Source of the DNA: Rhynochetos jubatus
Taxonomy: Eukaryota > Chordata > Aves > Eurypygiformes > Rhynochetidae
DNA: 64,000 nt
Reading direction: 5' to 3'
NCBI GenBank assembly: GCA_027574665.1
Contig: CM050673.1
Span: 8,231,420-8,295,419, forward strand
Shown: positions 1-12,900 of the stretch, piece after piece
Numbering within the stretch: position 1 is the stretch's first letter
How the letters are laid out: each line of letters opens with the position of its first letter
The notes under the pieces: model-generated
What the model saw: only the letters and a program-made list of their open reading frames with translations
The model's database searches: none
Told to the model about the DNA's origin: nothing
Program-made: the position numbers and the translations under genes

Positions 1-809
1 CGAGCGAAACCCAAGTTGCCGTCCATTGCCAACGCGCTACCAGCTGGCGTTTACGGAGCGGTGGCGACACGCAAAAGGCAGCGAATTTTACTCACGTGGA
101 ACTGCAACACCGAACTCCTGTGGGTTCTCTGACACAACCTTCTGCTTCAGCTCACTTAATCTGGCCCCCAAACAACCTAATAAAACAGAACCGACTGATG
201 TATTTCTGCGTGGAATGAAATTGCAAAGAGAATAAACAACGCGCGTCTCCCACGAGTAACAGGACACGGGAGCGTGCTTGAAGAAACCCAGACGCGAGGG
301 ACCTCATGACCCGCCACGTGCTGCTCGGAAGAACATCAGGAACAAAGTGAATCCTTCAACAGCTGCCGGACAAATCTTCAGGCACCAGGTCAGGAAACTG
401 GTCATCTCAGCGGTCAGTTTTACGCACGCCCCGGGCTGGTGTGACATTCAAGCTGCTGAGCAGACTGAATGAGACCTGCATGCGAAGTTTTGGCGAGAAT
501 CCTGTTCTCCGCCTTTTCATCAGTTATTCGGACAGCGTAAGTACACACCGGTTTGATTGAAAACCCACGGGAAAAACGAGGAATGGTCCTGCATCGCTGT
601 TTCTAGGGTCTGGTGACTTCGGTCAGGTGCTGGTTTGGGGTTTTTTTAAAATGTCATTTAAAAGAAGATAACAACTTCTGACCAAAACCAGAAAAGGTTA
701 AAAAACCCACTAGAACCACAAAAAGATGTAAAGAGAAGCCTTCTGGAGCGCAGGTGATGATAGGGGAGAGAGAGAGAGGTGAAAACTTTGACCGCGTTGT
801 GTATCTTAC
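1..809 (-). other. Part of an MPP3 intron
   Basis: No stretch here translates to the expected GK-like domain on the minus strand. I see only unique intronic sequence and no recognisable repeat. Confidence 0.6.
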
Positions 810-974
810 CAATCAAAACCACCAGCCTCTGCTGTTCACCCGGCTGCTGCTGGTACTTGGTGACTTCTTCATAGGTCAGGAACTCCGCTGTGTCCGCCTG
901 CTCCGCCTGCTTGCCGTCACTCGGACTGTTCTCCTTCTCTTTACGACTCAGTCGAAAGCTCCTGCGTAAGCCAG
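810..974 (-). CDS. MPP3: MPP3 coding exon 13 (hinge into GK-like domain)
   Basis: 165 nt: [20 protein letters not shown], then a Lys/Gln/Ala-rich stretch, [18 protein letters not shown] and RLVVLI at the first strand of the GK-like domain. The acceptor is TTTGCAG and the donor GTAAGA. The next exon is not present between here and position 1, so the rest of the gene lies to the left. Confidence 0.92.
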
Positions 975-3900
975 CTGCAAAGAGAGGAGAGACGAACCCG
1001 TGTCTCCACCCGTGGAAACGCTCAGCGTGTGCAGCTGCAGGTTGCCCTGGCTCTGAATACGAGTTATCCCCAGAAATGCTCTAAATCATCAAATCCGTGC
1101 ACATACGCTCATCTTACAGATGAAAAACGTGCGTATCAGGTATAAAACCAAGCACCCGCCTCCCACCACCCTGAGCTGTCCCGTGTTGGCTGTGCCAAAG
1201 TCCAGTCACGCCTCTGCGCAGAGACGACGTCGTTCCTGGACGCGTGGGCAGCTTCCCCCAGGGTAAGTAAGGGGTTCTTTAATGGCATGTGGTTTGGGTT
1301 TTGCGGAGGAAGGGGGGGAGTGGGGGGTGTTAGGAAGAGGAAGGGGATTTTGGCTTCTCACCTATGTACTGTCCGTTGAAATACCCTTCACAGTCACAGT
1401 CTTCTGTAAATTAAAGAAGGGGGGGGGGAGGGAAGGGCACAGGGGAGCGAGAGGGGAGATAAGAGATCTTAACCAGTGCCTGCGCTCCGAGTCTGGCTCA
1501 CTGGGGAGGGAAGGAGAAGTTTTATATCCTGCGTATACGCACGTACTTATTAACCACAAACAACGACAAAAACACTATTTGCCTCGGCGAGTGGTTTATA
1601 TTTTAACAATCCTCGACGTCGATACTGCACGACAGAACTGCACACGTCTGTATGCAGGGTTCCCTCAATTTACGCCCTTAGCGTTCGCTAGATTTGCTCA
1701 GTGCCGCTGCGCTAGAAGCGCATCTTCAGCCCCCAGTTGGTGAACTGGTGCGACTGTGCTTCCGACCTGTCACAGGAGCACTGAACACCTTCCTCTGACT
1801 AAGTTAAGTTTCATCTTATGGATTCTTCATTAAAAAGGGAAAGGTTTGTCTACACGTGTGTAAAACAACATGCAACTCCATGTTAAAAAAAGCCAGCGTA
1901 CCCCTCCCCAAAGCACAACCACCCCCACAGCCCCTGAAAACAGACCCACAATACTCGGCTGCACAGCACCACACCGTGATCCTGAAATCCGTACCACCTC
2001 CTCCGACTTCCTGAGAGGGCTACAGGGCTCGTTAACATGTCAGCCCCCTGGCCTTGCCATGGCCACGAACCTCGCTTCGGGAGGGAGAGGCACGGCTCTG
2101 GGACGAGCCCAGCCGCAGGCAAAGCCACCTGCGGCTGAAATCCTCAACAAGGCGCGCCAGCCGGGTTGGGTTTTAGCGCCCCGCTGCGTGCACCGTGCCA
2201 CCGAGCAGTGCCAGCACAGGCTCCCAGACCACCGCGCCTACGGTGACGCAACGTCCTCGTAGGACGCACGCCCGGCCGTAGCCGCGGTCAGGGCTGGTTT
2301 CTGTCGCCCAAGACCGGCTGCACTTTCACGCTCGCGCTTTGCTGGGATACACCGGTCTCAGCCAGCTAATTCCAGACTGGGATCAGCACTTTCGCCGGAG
2401 CTGATGGAATACTGATACGTGGAGTGTTACTCTCAAGAAGCATGTGGAACCCCCCCCCCAAAATCAGAGCATGCAGAGAACACCTGCGATGGGGAGAGGC
2501 ACGTGGTACGGTAACACAGACAGGGCGGGACCCCAGCACAGCGGCTCACAGGGATGGTAGCGCAGGACAGTCCACACGAGCAGCGAAGGAGAGTCAATTT
2601 GGATTGATACAGGCTCTCTGAAGCGTGAAACCCCAATAGTTCGGTGGTTTTAAATACCAAAGACGGCACAACCTGCTGCTCGATCAGCCTCACTCAGAAA
2701 CAGAACGCGTGTGAACGCGGATCAGACCATAAATCGTTCTCTTGAATCGGGAGCACGTTTGGAAGTTACGATTATCTGAGCCATCAATCCAAATTCAATT
2801 ATTTAAATAGTAACTCAGGAAAAAACTGCGGGAGGAACCAGCTGGATCCACGCGGCCCTGTCCTGGGCTTTAGCAGCGCTGTAGAGAACGCACCACGTGT
2901 TTCTAGTCAGAACACGAGTCAGGATCGCACCTACCTTTATCAGAAGACTGATCATCTGCAGTTAGCATGAAAGGCAGAGTTGGTGTGGTATTAAAAGACT
3001 GGAAAAGGAGCGAGTAAAATTCAGAGGGAATGGAAAAGGTTATTCTGGTCTGAGCTGCTTGGCGGGCTTTTCTATCTTAAAAAAAAAGCATGCCTTTCAA
3101 CTGATGGAGGTCTTTTTTCCTAAATTTGGTATTACAAGCAGTTATCAGCTTAATTGTCTCGAGGACTGTGACAGAAGCCCAAGTAGCAATCCTCATTTCT
3201 AGCAGCAATGGAAACTACTTTGGAAAAGCTTCATTTCAGTCAGTGACGCTGCTGTACAATTCGGTCGAGCACCTTCCCCCCTCTCTGTAGCACAATACCC
3301 GCAGCTCTCCGTGAGCAGCGGCCTGCGCCACCGGTCAGCAGCTCACTTCTGCGACGGAAGATGGACAACCTCCAGACGCCTGGTCTACATGAGGGTGGCA
3401 TCCCAGCACAACGTCTGGCTCCAGAGCCTCAGGGCTGCCCTCAGTAGCTATACTGAAGTTCCCAAGAGCAACAGGAACATCACAGTCCGGGATAACCCAG
3501 GGTGTCTCCTGCGTTTCATCACTGACTAGCAATTTCACCACAAGCAGCAATTCCTGTGTGGGTAATTCCCTGGCTGAGGCTGCAGAGCTGTAAACAAGAA
3601 TCACTTTAAAGTCTACTTCAGAGCAGCTCTGACACACATGGTGTTGCCAGCTCCAGTGATTTTTATCCTCCTTAAAGCAACAGTTTGTTTTCAGAGGAGC
3701 TTGGCGTCGTTTCATGTGCTCACGTTCGAATTTCAAGCACTCCCTGGGTTACTTTTGCTACTTCAAAGTTTCAAACTCCAGGTAACGTGACCTGCAGCAA
3801 ATTTTAAAGCATCTAAACAACGTGTAAGGCCTCATGTTCTTGAAAGCAGGAAGAGGCGGACACCCATGTTTTTTGAAAATAGGCGCTGGCTACGCTGGAG

Positions 3901-6900
3901 AAAGCTCAAACCCAAAACCTCCCACATGGCCGCCTGTATCCAATCAAATCAGCCAAGGGCAGATGACACAAACCAGACTCAACCACAGCCTTATCGAAAC
4001 AGAAAAATACGGAGAGGCTGGGATCAAGCGAGACATGACCGAAGGAACAGGAGACTTACACAACGGCCTCCTCGCCGTCCTGGGATTCGGCAAAGTGCCT
4101 GTTGTTCTTCGGTACGTCAGGCGTCTAAACAGAAAATAGCTCTCTTTAGCCATCCAAGCCCAGAATGAAAGAATGTATAGCATGTCATACACAGAGCACT
4201 GAGGGTGAAGGATGCTTTTCCTCGAAAAATAGAAACATCTCCGATTCAACACTTTACAGGACCTTTTCCTTAACTGTGATGGTGCCAGAGGGTCACTGAT
4301 AAGTGAGAGAGATGACTCTAAATGATCTGGGGCTTTCATACATCAAAGACATCAACAGCACGTTACTTTGATCGATGTAATTTTTTCCCCTATTTCCTCT
4401 CCCCCACCCAATCAAAACAACTGTCCCGTTCCACTCTAATTCTGCCGAGAATCCAACTTCCGTTTGCCATCGTTCGAAGGATGGGCAAGACGCCTGTCTG
4501 CCACAACCCTGATCCGGCTAGCCTCCAAGAGACCTCCAAAGCAGATAACCCTTGTCCAGCAGGCTAACTGCAGCTCTGCATACCCTGAGATCACCCACTG
4601 CCTTCCAGATCAGTCGGGAGTGTTCTGTTGGCAAACGGAGCGTTACCCAGCCTGTGGGACAATGGAAGAGCGCAGCACCACGTAACATCTTCTGAAGCGT
4701 TAAAATCATGAAGCGGAGCTCAACTCCTCGTCGCCCCGTCTTCTAAAGACCAGACGAGATTTTTGCTTTAGAATACACACACGTGTTGCCGTAAACTTTT
4801 AAGCTCCAGAAGGTGCGTGGGTCCAAGCTCAACACTTCTGAGCGAGCGGATCAGATCAGAGACGCTTTTTTTTTTACTACTACACGCGTAAATTCAAAAT
4901 TGTCACAATAAATCAGCGTTTCCTCTCGCACTACGGCAGCGCAAGTCTGTGAAATACAATACAGTGTCTCCAAAAGCCCAGAGACGATATTCCACGTTTC
5001 ATTTCATACGTGTTTGTTCAGCAAGTGCTTGTCCTCATGCTACAGAGCATGAGCCACCGGCCAAGCAGCCAAGGAAACCAGGAAGCTCTATCTAATTGGA
5101 GATAGAGCTTTTCCAGCACTTTGCTCTAAGCACTAGGTGTTCCCCCTGGAATGATCCTGCCCTTCCTCTCCTGTGAAAAAAACCAAGCACAAAACCAGCG
5201 TGACACTGCGTGTGAAAAAAGGTTCTGTAATCACTGACAAACCTTTCCTGGAACTGTTTGGAGGGGGATCAAGCCTGCTCTGAGGTTGGTGTCTCCGACA
5301 CGCTTCGCTTGCCACCACGTGGGATCATCTTGCTTACAACTTCTAGGACATGTCGCCTCTTAAATGGCAGCCCAGCCTCCTGGCAGGGAATGGCTCTGTC
5401 TTCTTTGGGATTATAGCAGAAAAGCGCCCTCATAAACACCTTTAAAAGAAAGTAACACATCCTTTCTTCTTGGCCTATTTGGCATTTCAAACGACCTTTA
5501 AAAAGGCTTCCCCAACGCTTACACTGCCAACTGTACCTACTCTTCCTCTCCTTTACGCTGAAACATGCGACAAAGGAAACAAAAGATTGAGGGGAAGGGA
5601 GAAAACGATAAAAAGGGATTTATAGAATGGTTCGGGTTGGAAGGGACCTTAAAGATCATCCAGTTCCAACCCCCCTGCCATGGGGACACCCTCCACTAGC
5701 CCAGGTTGCTCCCAGCCTCATCCAGCCTGGCCTTGGACACTCCCAGGGATGGGGCATCCACAGCTTCTCTGGGCAGCCTGTCCCAGTGCCCCCCACCCTC
5801 TCTGTGTTTTGAGTGGTGGGGAGTGGCAAAAGGCCCAGAGATAACAGACAGATAGCAGCCCTCATGGGAAGAGGAGACTGGCAGGAACACCCACTGTAAT
5901 TCCGTGAAGAGAGGAGGCCAGGTATGGGAAGTGCTCTGGAAGAACATACGCCAGGCTGCTGCAGACAGAAGCCATCCCAGTCATTCTACTGACTAAAAGG
6001 GCATTTTACACCAAGAATCTGCTCAACCATCGTTTAAGTTCAGTGCTGGGTCTGTGACACTCCTCACTGACACGGCAGGAATCGCATTCCCAGAGCACCC
6101 TGGAAGCATGAAAACGCGTTTCGCTATCTCCGCAAGCACATACCTTGCTGTCTTTCAGACGATCTTCTTCTTTGACAGCTGGAATTATTTTTAACGTTAT
6201 TGATCCCTGAGACTGAGCCTGAGGAAGAGAGAAATGGTTTTTACTTGAAAGCAGGACAAGGACACAATGAAAACTATTCAAATTCCAGCTCAGGACCTGC
6301 CATCTGTTTCTTCTCAGAACTTTAATGGGCCCCAGCTAATCTGGGGTTCAATACAGCTGCTACCGTGGTGCCTCCACAACAGCGTCTTCCCCATGGAGGA
6401 AGTATTCCCACAGGAACTACTTGGCTGGAATGTATTCAGACCCGCACTGAAACATCTTCATTGGCTGTCAGCAACTGCCTGCGTTTCTGGCTTCCGGTTC
6501 ACGGGCATCGAACGCTCCTGCGGCCTTTAGTGCAGCGTGGACTGAAACGGTCGGTCTGCAAAGCTGGGAAAGGGCTCCTCCGGCAGGTACTGCTGTATCT
6601 GCCCCCCCCGTGGCTAACTGGGTCAGGGGAAGGGGTAACGCCGGCAGAGTCAACATGCACTGTCACTCTGAAACGCTCTGCTAGGAAACGTCAGTTCTTA
6701 GTTATGGCACACTGAAAAGCACCTCTAGATGCGTGGGCGGTCTAGAATACGTTCACCTGAGCGACTTCAGGGGCCGTCTTTTGGAGGAGATGCACTGTGT
6801 CCTAGCGAAGCCTGCTACCCTGCCCAGATGGAAAAGGAAACCCCGACCGTCGGCTGGAACAAACATCTGTTGCTCTTCCTCCAAATTAAACCGTGAACAG

Positions 6901-9900
6901 GAAACTATTACACTGCAGGCATTCCAGGTGGGACAGGTGACAGCATCCCAGGGGCCCCACAAACAGAACTGTACACAGCATCTCCAAAGACGATTTTTAT
7001 CCTCCCCCCACCCCGCCAGGTTCAAAGCTGTCATTCTCCTTATTTGGGATTATTTCGACCTCAGTTTAAATTAGGCGAAGGGACCGATGCTCGACACGTC
7101 AGCCCCCGAGTGCTGCCATTCGTACGGCGTCCCTAACCCCACTCCAAGGGGGAACAGAGCCACAGGACAGGAGTCAGGGGCAAATAAGCATAGGAGCTAC
7201 AGCGCCTTCCGCAGCTGGCTGCCGGCAGAGGTGGGGGCTTGGAAGGAGTTCCCAAGATTTGTGGGCATCGACACTAGAGAAGCTCGACACAACACGTGCT
7301 AATGTCGCGCAGAACGTGCTGCTGAGGAACGGACTGACAGCTCTGCCGGCCACCGCCGAGACAGCCTCCAGCTCCCCAACACACCGTACGACGAAGGAGC
7401 TGCCTACCCTCTAGGAACGCACTTTCACTTTGCAATTTGCCTGTCATACACGAAGCGCAGAAGGGAGGTTCTTGACAGAGCGACACGTGACTTTCCTGTA
7501 TCTCACTTGGTACCGATTCCCTTCGCAGACGTTTCTGAAGTCAAAAGGAGAAGACTAACGCGCTGGGAGAAGGAAAACCCTTAATGCAAAGACAAACGGG
7601 GATCGCATCTTTCAGGTCTATACACATTTTAACTCATGGTTAAACTTCATCATCTGCTGTAATTACTGCATCACCCAACATAAAGGATCATGAAACGAAA
7701 ATCAGTGCAGACCAAAATCTGACTTATTTCTTCTGGCCGTTTGTGAAGCACAGTTACCCCGTTGACTTCTCTCAGTTCATCTCCAACGTGGACAAGACCT
7801 GGAAAGATGGCAGGTAAATTAAAGTAAGGCTACAGACCGGAAAGTACCACTCCTCTGATGTCAACCCAAGTCAGTGGCATGCACCTCCTCTCCTCCCTCC
7901 CCCAGCTTAATGGATTTCCTGCTGGAGCCAAGTGCCGCTGTTGGGAATGTGCTCTGAAGCCTCCCACCCTTACTCCACAGGCATTTTTTTCATGCAGAAC
8001 AGACTCACAGGAGACTGGCGGGGACACAGAGAACATGGCAAGACACTCTGGAAAATCACTGCTCTGTATGTGGATCAGCACTAAGAATGGAAAAACCGGG
8101 GTAGTTTCATGATGAAATCTTGGAGCCAGGGAACAGGCTGCTGACTCCAGAGTCAGGAATGGCGTGGCCATCCCCTGACAGCTCAGCACTGCGCAGTCCC
8201 AGGAAGAATGCTGGGCTCATCCACAAGGCCCTTACAGGTCTGAGGTTTGTTCCAGCTCAGTACTGAATGTTGTACTCGCGTTACGTAACCGCTGACTGAC
8301 ATACACCAATTTCTCAGTAGAGCAAAGAGAGAACACCCCCTGATGCACTGAGAAACCAAGACACTGCATCAGAGGGAAAACTCACTCTTTTTTCCATCTT
8401 CTGAAGCTCAGGCCTCCTTCCCCCACCTCCCCTGGCACGCTGCCCTTGCGGCCGTGCTCGGGAAAAGCCTACCTAGCTAAATCAACGGGTCGCTGCTGAG
8501 GCAGAGATGCTAAGCGCACGCTCCACTCGTTTCCCACCGCATTTATCAGATTACGCTAATGTGAAGACTCGTAGCAATCAAGAAGAAAGCTGTAATTAGC
8601 TAATATGTTTTCACCGCAGTAATTCATTAATTTTGGGATTGCACTACTTTTGTATTAAAAAAGCGTGTGAGGCGTAGCGTCTATAAATCTCTTGTAAGGT
8701 CGATCCAGCTTATTTCATAAAATCCGGATGATCGCCTTCGAGAAAACGGAAGGTCAGATACTGCCTGAGGTAACCCCGTAGATCCTGAATGCACGCTGAG
8801 CACAGATGTTCAGTCGTGCTGAAATTCAGCTGTCAAGGGAGCTTACCAGGCAGGCTGCCCATGCGGTAGCTAAGGCTGGCCATTCCAGCAGCGACCTATC
8901 CTGTTCTAAAGCTCGCTGGAACGATTTGTTCTCCAGCAATGACTGTCTCCCTCCGCTGAGTACACAGAGAGCCTGCAGACCATTTCCAACTTGCCGTCTA
9001 ACAGCCGCCCCTTAACGTGTCGACAGGCTGTGAGCGAACGCCCGTGCCCGAAGGACTGGGTTTGGAACGAACAGCCAACAGGTTAGTTTGGGATTGCCAC
9101 CCTAGGCACGTGTGTACAGCGCGTGTGTGCGTGCAGAAGCTTAGACATTTTAAAACAGTTTACAAGTGGAATTTTAAATCCCCTTTTCTTCCGAAATTTA
9201 CCACTCCGATCAGCTGCACCGCCTCTCATGATCCTTGCTACAATCACAGCTCCTGTATGCTCATCTCTCCTGATGGTGGCTCCCTGAAATAAAACACCCC
9301 CCCCAAGAAACCATCGCAAGAAGTTTGCTAAGGATTCAGTGCAATAACACGTAAGCTAATGTGGCTTTTACATCAGAATGCATTTCTTCCATCAATTCCG
9401 TCCTCCTCCTTGACAATCTGCACCCTTACTCTATGTGTAATGCTCACACACAGCTGCCAAACACGCTCTTACACCACTGACTTCCACGCAGATGGAGCCG
9501 GTATTAACTCACTGAACGGCAGCTAGGGTGTGAAAGGAATTAACGTGTAGTTAGCATCCCTGCTCCGTCACACGCAGTCTCCTCAGAGGCCGTGCCCCCT
9601 ACGTTCAGTGCCGTTACAAACCCACGCCGGTAAAGCACCTCACACAAAACTGTGCAGGCTGTTTACCAAAGTCTGCCTTCCGTGGGCTCTTCCCCGATTT
9701 TGTCGGCACCCCCAGGCACCTCCTCCACACTCACAGTAACTTGTGCACTACAGTTCTACGACCACGAACGGGTTACCACGTACGTACCAAGGGTTCTTTA
9801 TTCTTCACCAGCCGAACAATCTTCACTGATTCCTCATCAAAATCATCGTCCAGGTTCTCAGGCAGAGGTGGAAGGACTGGGTCGAAGTTCTTCTGCGCCA

Positions 9901-12900
9901 CAGTGTCGTGTACTACGAGCATGGCCTGCGTAAAGGCGATCAGCAGCAGTTAACGGGGTAATACCACAGTCCCCACATCTCGTGTTTCCAACATTACGGC
10001 AAACTCAAACCTCCCCTTCCCCCGCCCCAAAGATTCAGCGGTTCTCTTCAGTTAAAACCACATATGGGTGTGTGCCGATGTCTGAAGTAAATCCAGGCAA
10101 CGCCAAAGCCCAAATAAACTTACAAATAGAAGGACTACGGAGAGCAAGAAGTTGGGAGAGGGTGCCTTTTTCCTTTCTCTCCCTCAGAAACTATTAAGGA
10201 GGTGAAGGAACAAAACAGGGCCCACTAAGCATGAGAAGCCTGTGCCATGTCTTCCCAATCCCCTTCACATCCTGCAGCCTGAGCAGGAAATCACAGTGGG
10301 ATTGAACCACAGGCGGTAGGAGGTTTGTCCTTTCTCTTACAGACTCTGCGATGTAACTTCTCCGTTACAAACTGTTCTACTGGAATTCTGCAGAGGAATT
10401 TCGTTAAGGTCTCTGGCGTGTTTTTTACCCTGAGATGTGGTGTCGACAACAGCTGAAGCAGCTCTTTTTCTTCGTTACTCACAGGTGCAGTCTGCAACTC
10501 TTCTATTACCTTTAAAATAAAAATTAACCACCTCAAAACCAAAGGACTCCCGCAGCCCAGATCGTTACTTGGGAGTGCTTCTCCCAAGTTTGCTAACTTC
10601 CACCATCCTTCAACGCAGCGCGCGCAGACCCAAACCAGCCCCGGTCAGCAATGCGTGAATCCTACACGGGATGAAAGCTTCATCGACTGTTCTACTTTTA
10701 CCAGACAGTTCAGGAAGGCATCAGGGGAAATCAGGATCTTGGCGCCTCCACGGACTTTTAAAGAGTGGTTCTGCCAATATAATATTAGGAATGAGTTCTG
10801 AAAGTTTAAATTCCATATGGAATTCCTAAGTGATACGTGAAACAACACTCGTATGCTTGTGCCTTGATGAGGAAGTTTAATCCTCTCCGTAACCAGGCAG
10901 CATTACCAACCAGGTAACCTACCACCAACCAGGTAGTTCCCTCGTTCCCCTGCAAAGCCGGGACACCAAAACCTGTCCTGAAGTCTCGGGCCTTCCAAAA
11001 CCAGAGATCAGGGAGATAATGGAAGCCCTTTCGCACAAGTCTGGTTGGGTGGGAGGAGAGAGTAGCGGGGGCAGGGAGGGAGAAGGAAGGGAGAACAGGC
11101 TGAGGCAAGACAGATTTCCTTTCCTGTAAAGGGTTCTAGATAGCCAGGTCACACGGCCCTGTTAAAACCTCCCCTCTGCTGCTTAGGTGGTGGTAATTTT
11201 GCAGGACTTGTCACGCAGCAGTGACAAAACTTTTACGGAGGCGTGAGACTGTTTGTGGGAAAGAGGGCATGCTGCAGGTTAAGATGGGGCAGTGGGGTCT
11301 GCTGGCTTTGCTAAGGCAGGAGTTCCAGCTCCCAGACCCTCCCCAACCCTTTGGAAGGAAACAGGCAGGAGCTGCTTGTGAAGAGCTGTCAAAGGCTGTG
11401 GAAATTTCCATGCCAGGCATGTGGCACGTTACAAGGCTAAGATTCAGCTTTGCTCTGTGAACACACTGGGGGATGTCTGATCGAGAGCAGCCCTGCAGAG
11501 GACCCGGGGATACTGGTGGATGAAAAATCAGCTACGCGACACCAACGTGCACTTGCAGCCCAGAAAACCAATCGTGTCGCAGGTTGCGTAAGGAGGAGCG
11601 TGGCCAGCAGGCCCAGGGAGGCGATTCTCCCCTCTGCGTTCTCGTGAGATGCACACCACCCTCCCCCTGCACCCGCGGTACTGCACCCAGCTCCGGGGTC
11701 CCCAGTGCAAGACCGGCACGAACCCGTTCCAGCACGTTCAGAGGATCTGGGGGCTGGAACACCTCTCCTGTGAGGAAAGGCTGACCGAGCTGGGGTTGTT
11801 TAGCCTGGAGAAGAGAAGGCTCCAGGGAGGCCTTATTGCTGCCTTTCAATATGTAAAGGGGGCTTAAAAGAGAGATGGAGAAAAGCTCTTTATCACGGCC
11901 TGCAGCGACAGGACAAGGGGCTGCAGCTTTAAACTGAAAGCGGGGACATTCAGGTTGCATATAAGGAAACATTTTTCCCCAGTAAGGGTACCGAGGTGCT
12001 GGAACAGGTTGCCCAGAGAAGCTGTGGATGCCCCACCACTGGAAAGGCTCAAAGGCCTGTCCAGCCTGACTTTGAACCACCCGATCTAGTGAGGGGCGGG
12101 CCTGCCCGCGGCTGAACGGTTAGACTAGATCCTTCAGGGTCCCTCTCAACCCAAACCATTCCACGTGAACCGCAGCGCTGCTTGGGCTGTAACGCATTTA
12201 ACCGAGTGCTTAGCTAGGATAGTCTAGTCAAGAAAGAATCGCTTCTTGCAGGCTTCTCCCTTACGAAGGCCATTACTGTCACCCTCTGTTCTACCTGCCT
12301 GTGCCTGTCTTCCCCGGACACGACGACGCGGTGGTTCTGAGCTCTCACTTCCTCGATCAACCAGCCAACAGATTCCAAAAACAGCTGGGGAAGATGCGAA
12401 ACAGGTGCACATCTAGCACAACCGCAAAGCTTTTGTTTGTCAGAAAAGAGCCTTAAGCAATGGGAAAATAAGAAGACAAGGATTTTTACTCACATCTTCC
12501 ACTAACCCTGCTGCACTGTGTAACACAGGAGTTGGACTCTGTCGTTCATAGTGACGGAGCTTTTCGTAGATCTGAAACAAATTATTCCGGTATATTACTG
12601 CAGAGAGACACACAGCGTCCTACATGTACTTACGCTGGAGTAGTTTTATATTGAAGGAATATGATTTTTCCAAGAAGAGTGTCAGAAGAATAACCTCTTT
12701 TGGGGTTATTTTTGTTTTGTTTAGGCGTCTCAGTTCTCTTTTCCTCACGCCACTTTCGCAGACAGGCAGGAACCCTGTTAAGGCTTCAGCAGCATAAGGG
12801 AAAAACCCAAAGCCTGCTCACGCTGCTTTTTAGCTACAAGCACTGTATCTGCGTTTTGACAATCGAGTCAGAAATGGGTGTTTTGAACAAAAGAGGTTAA

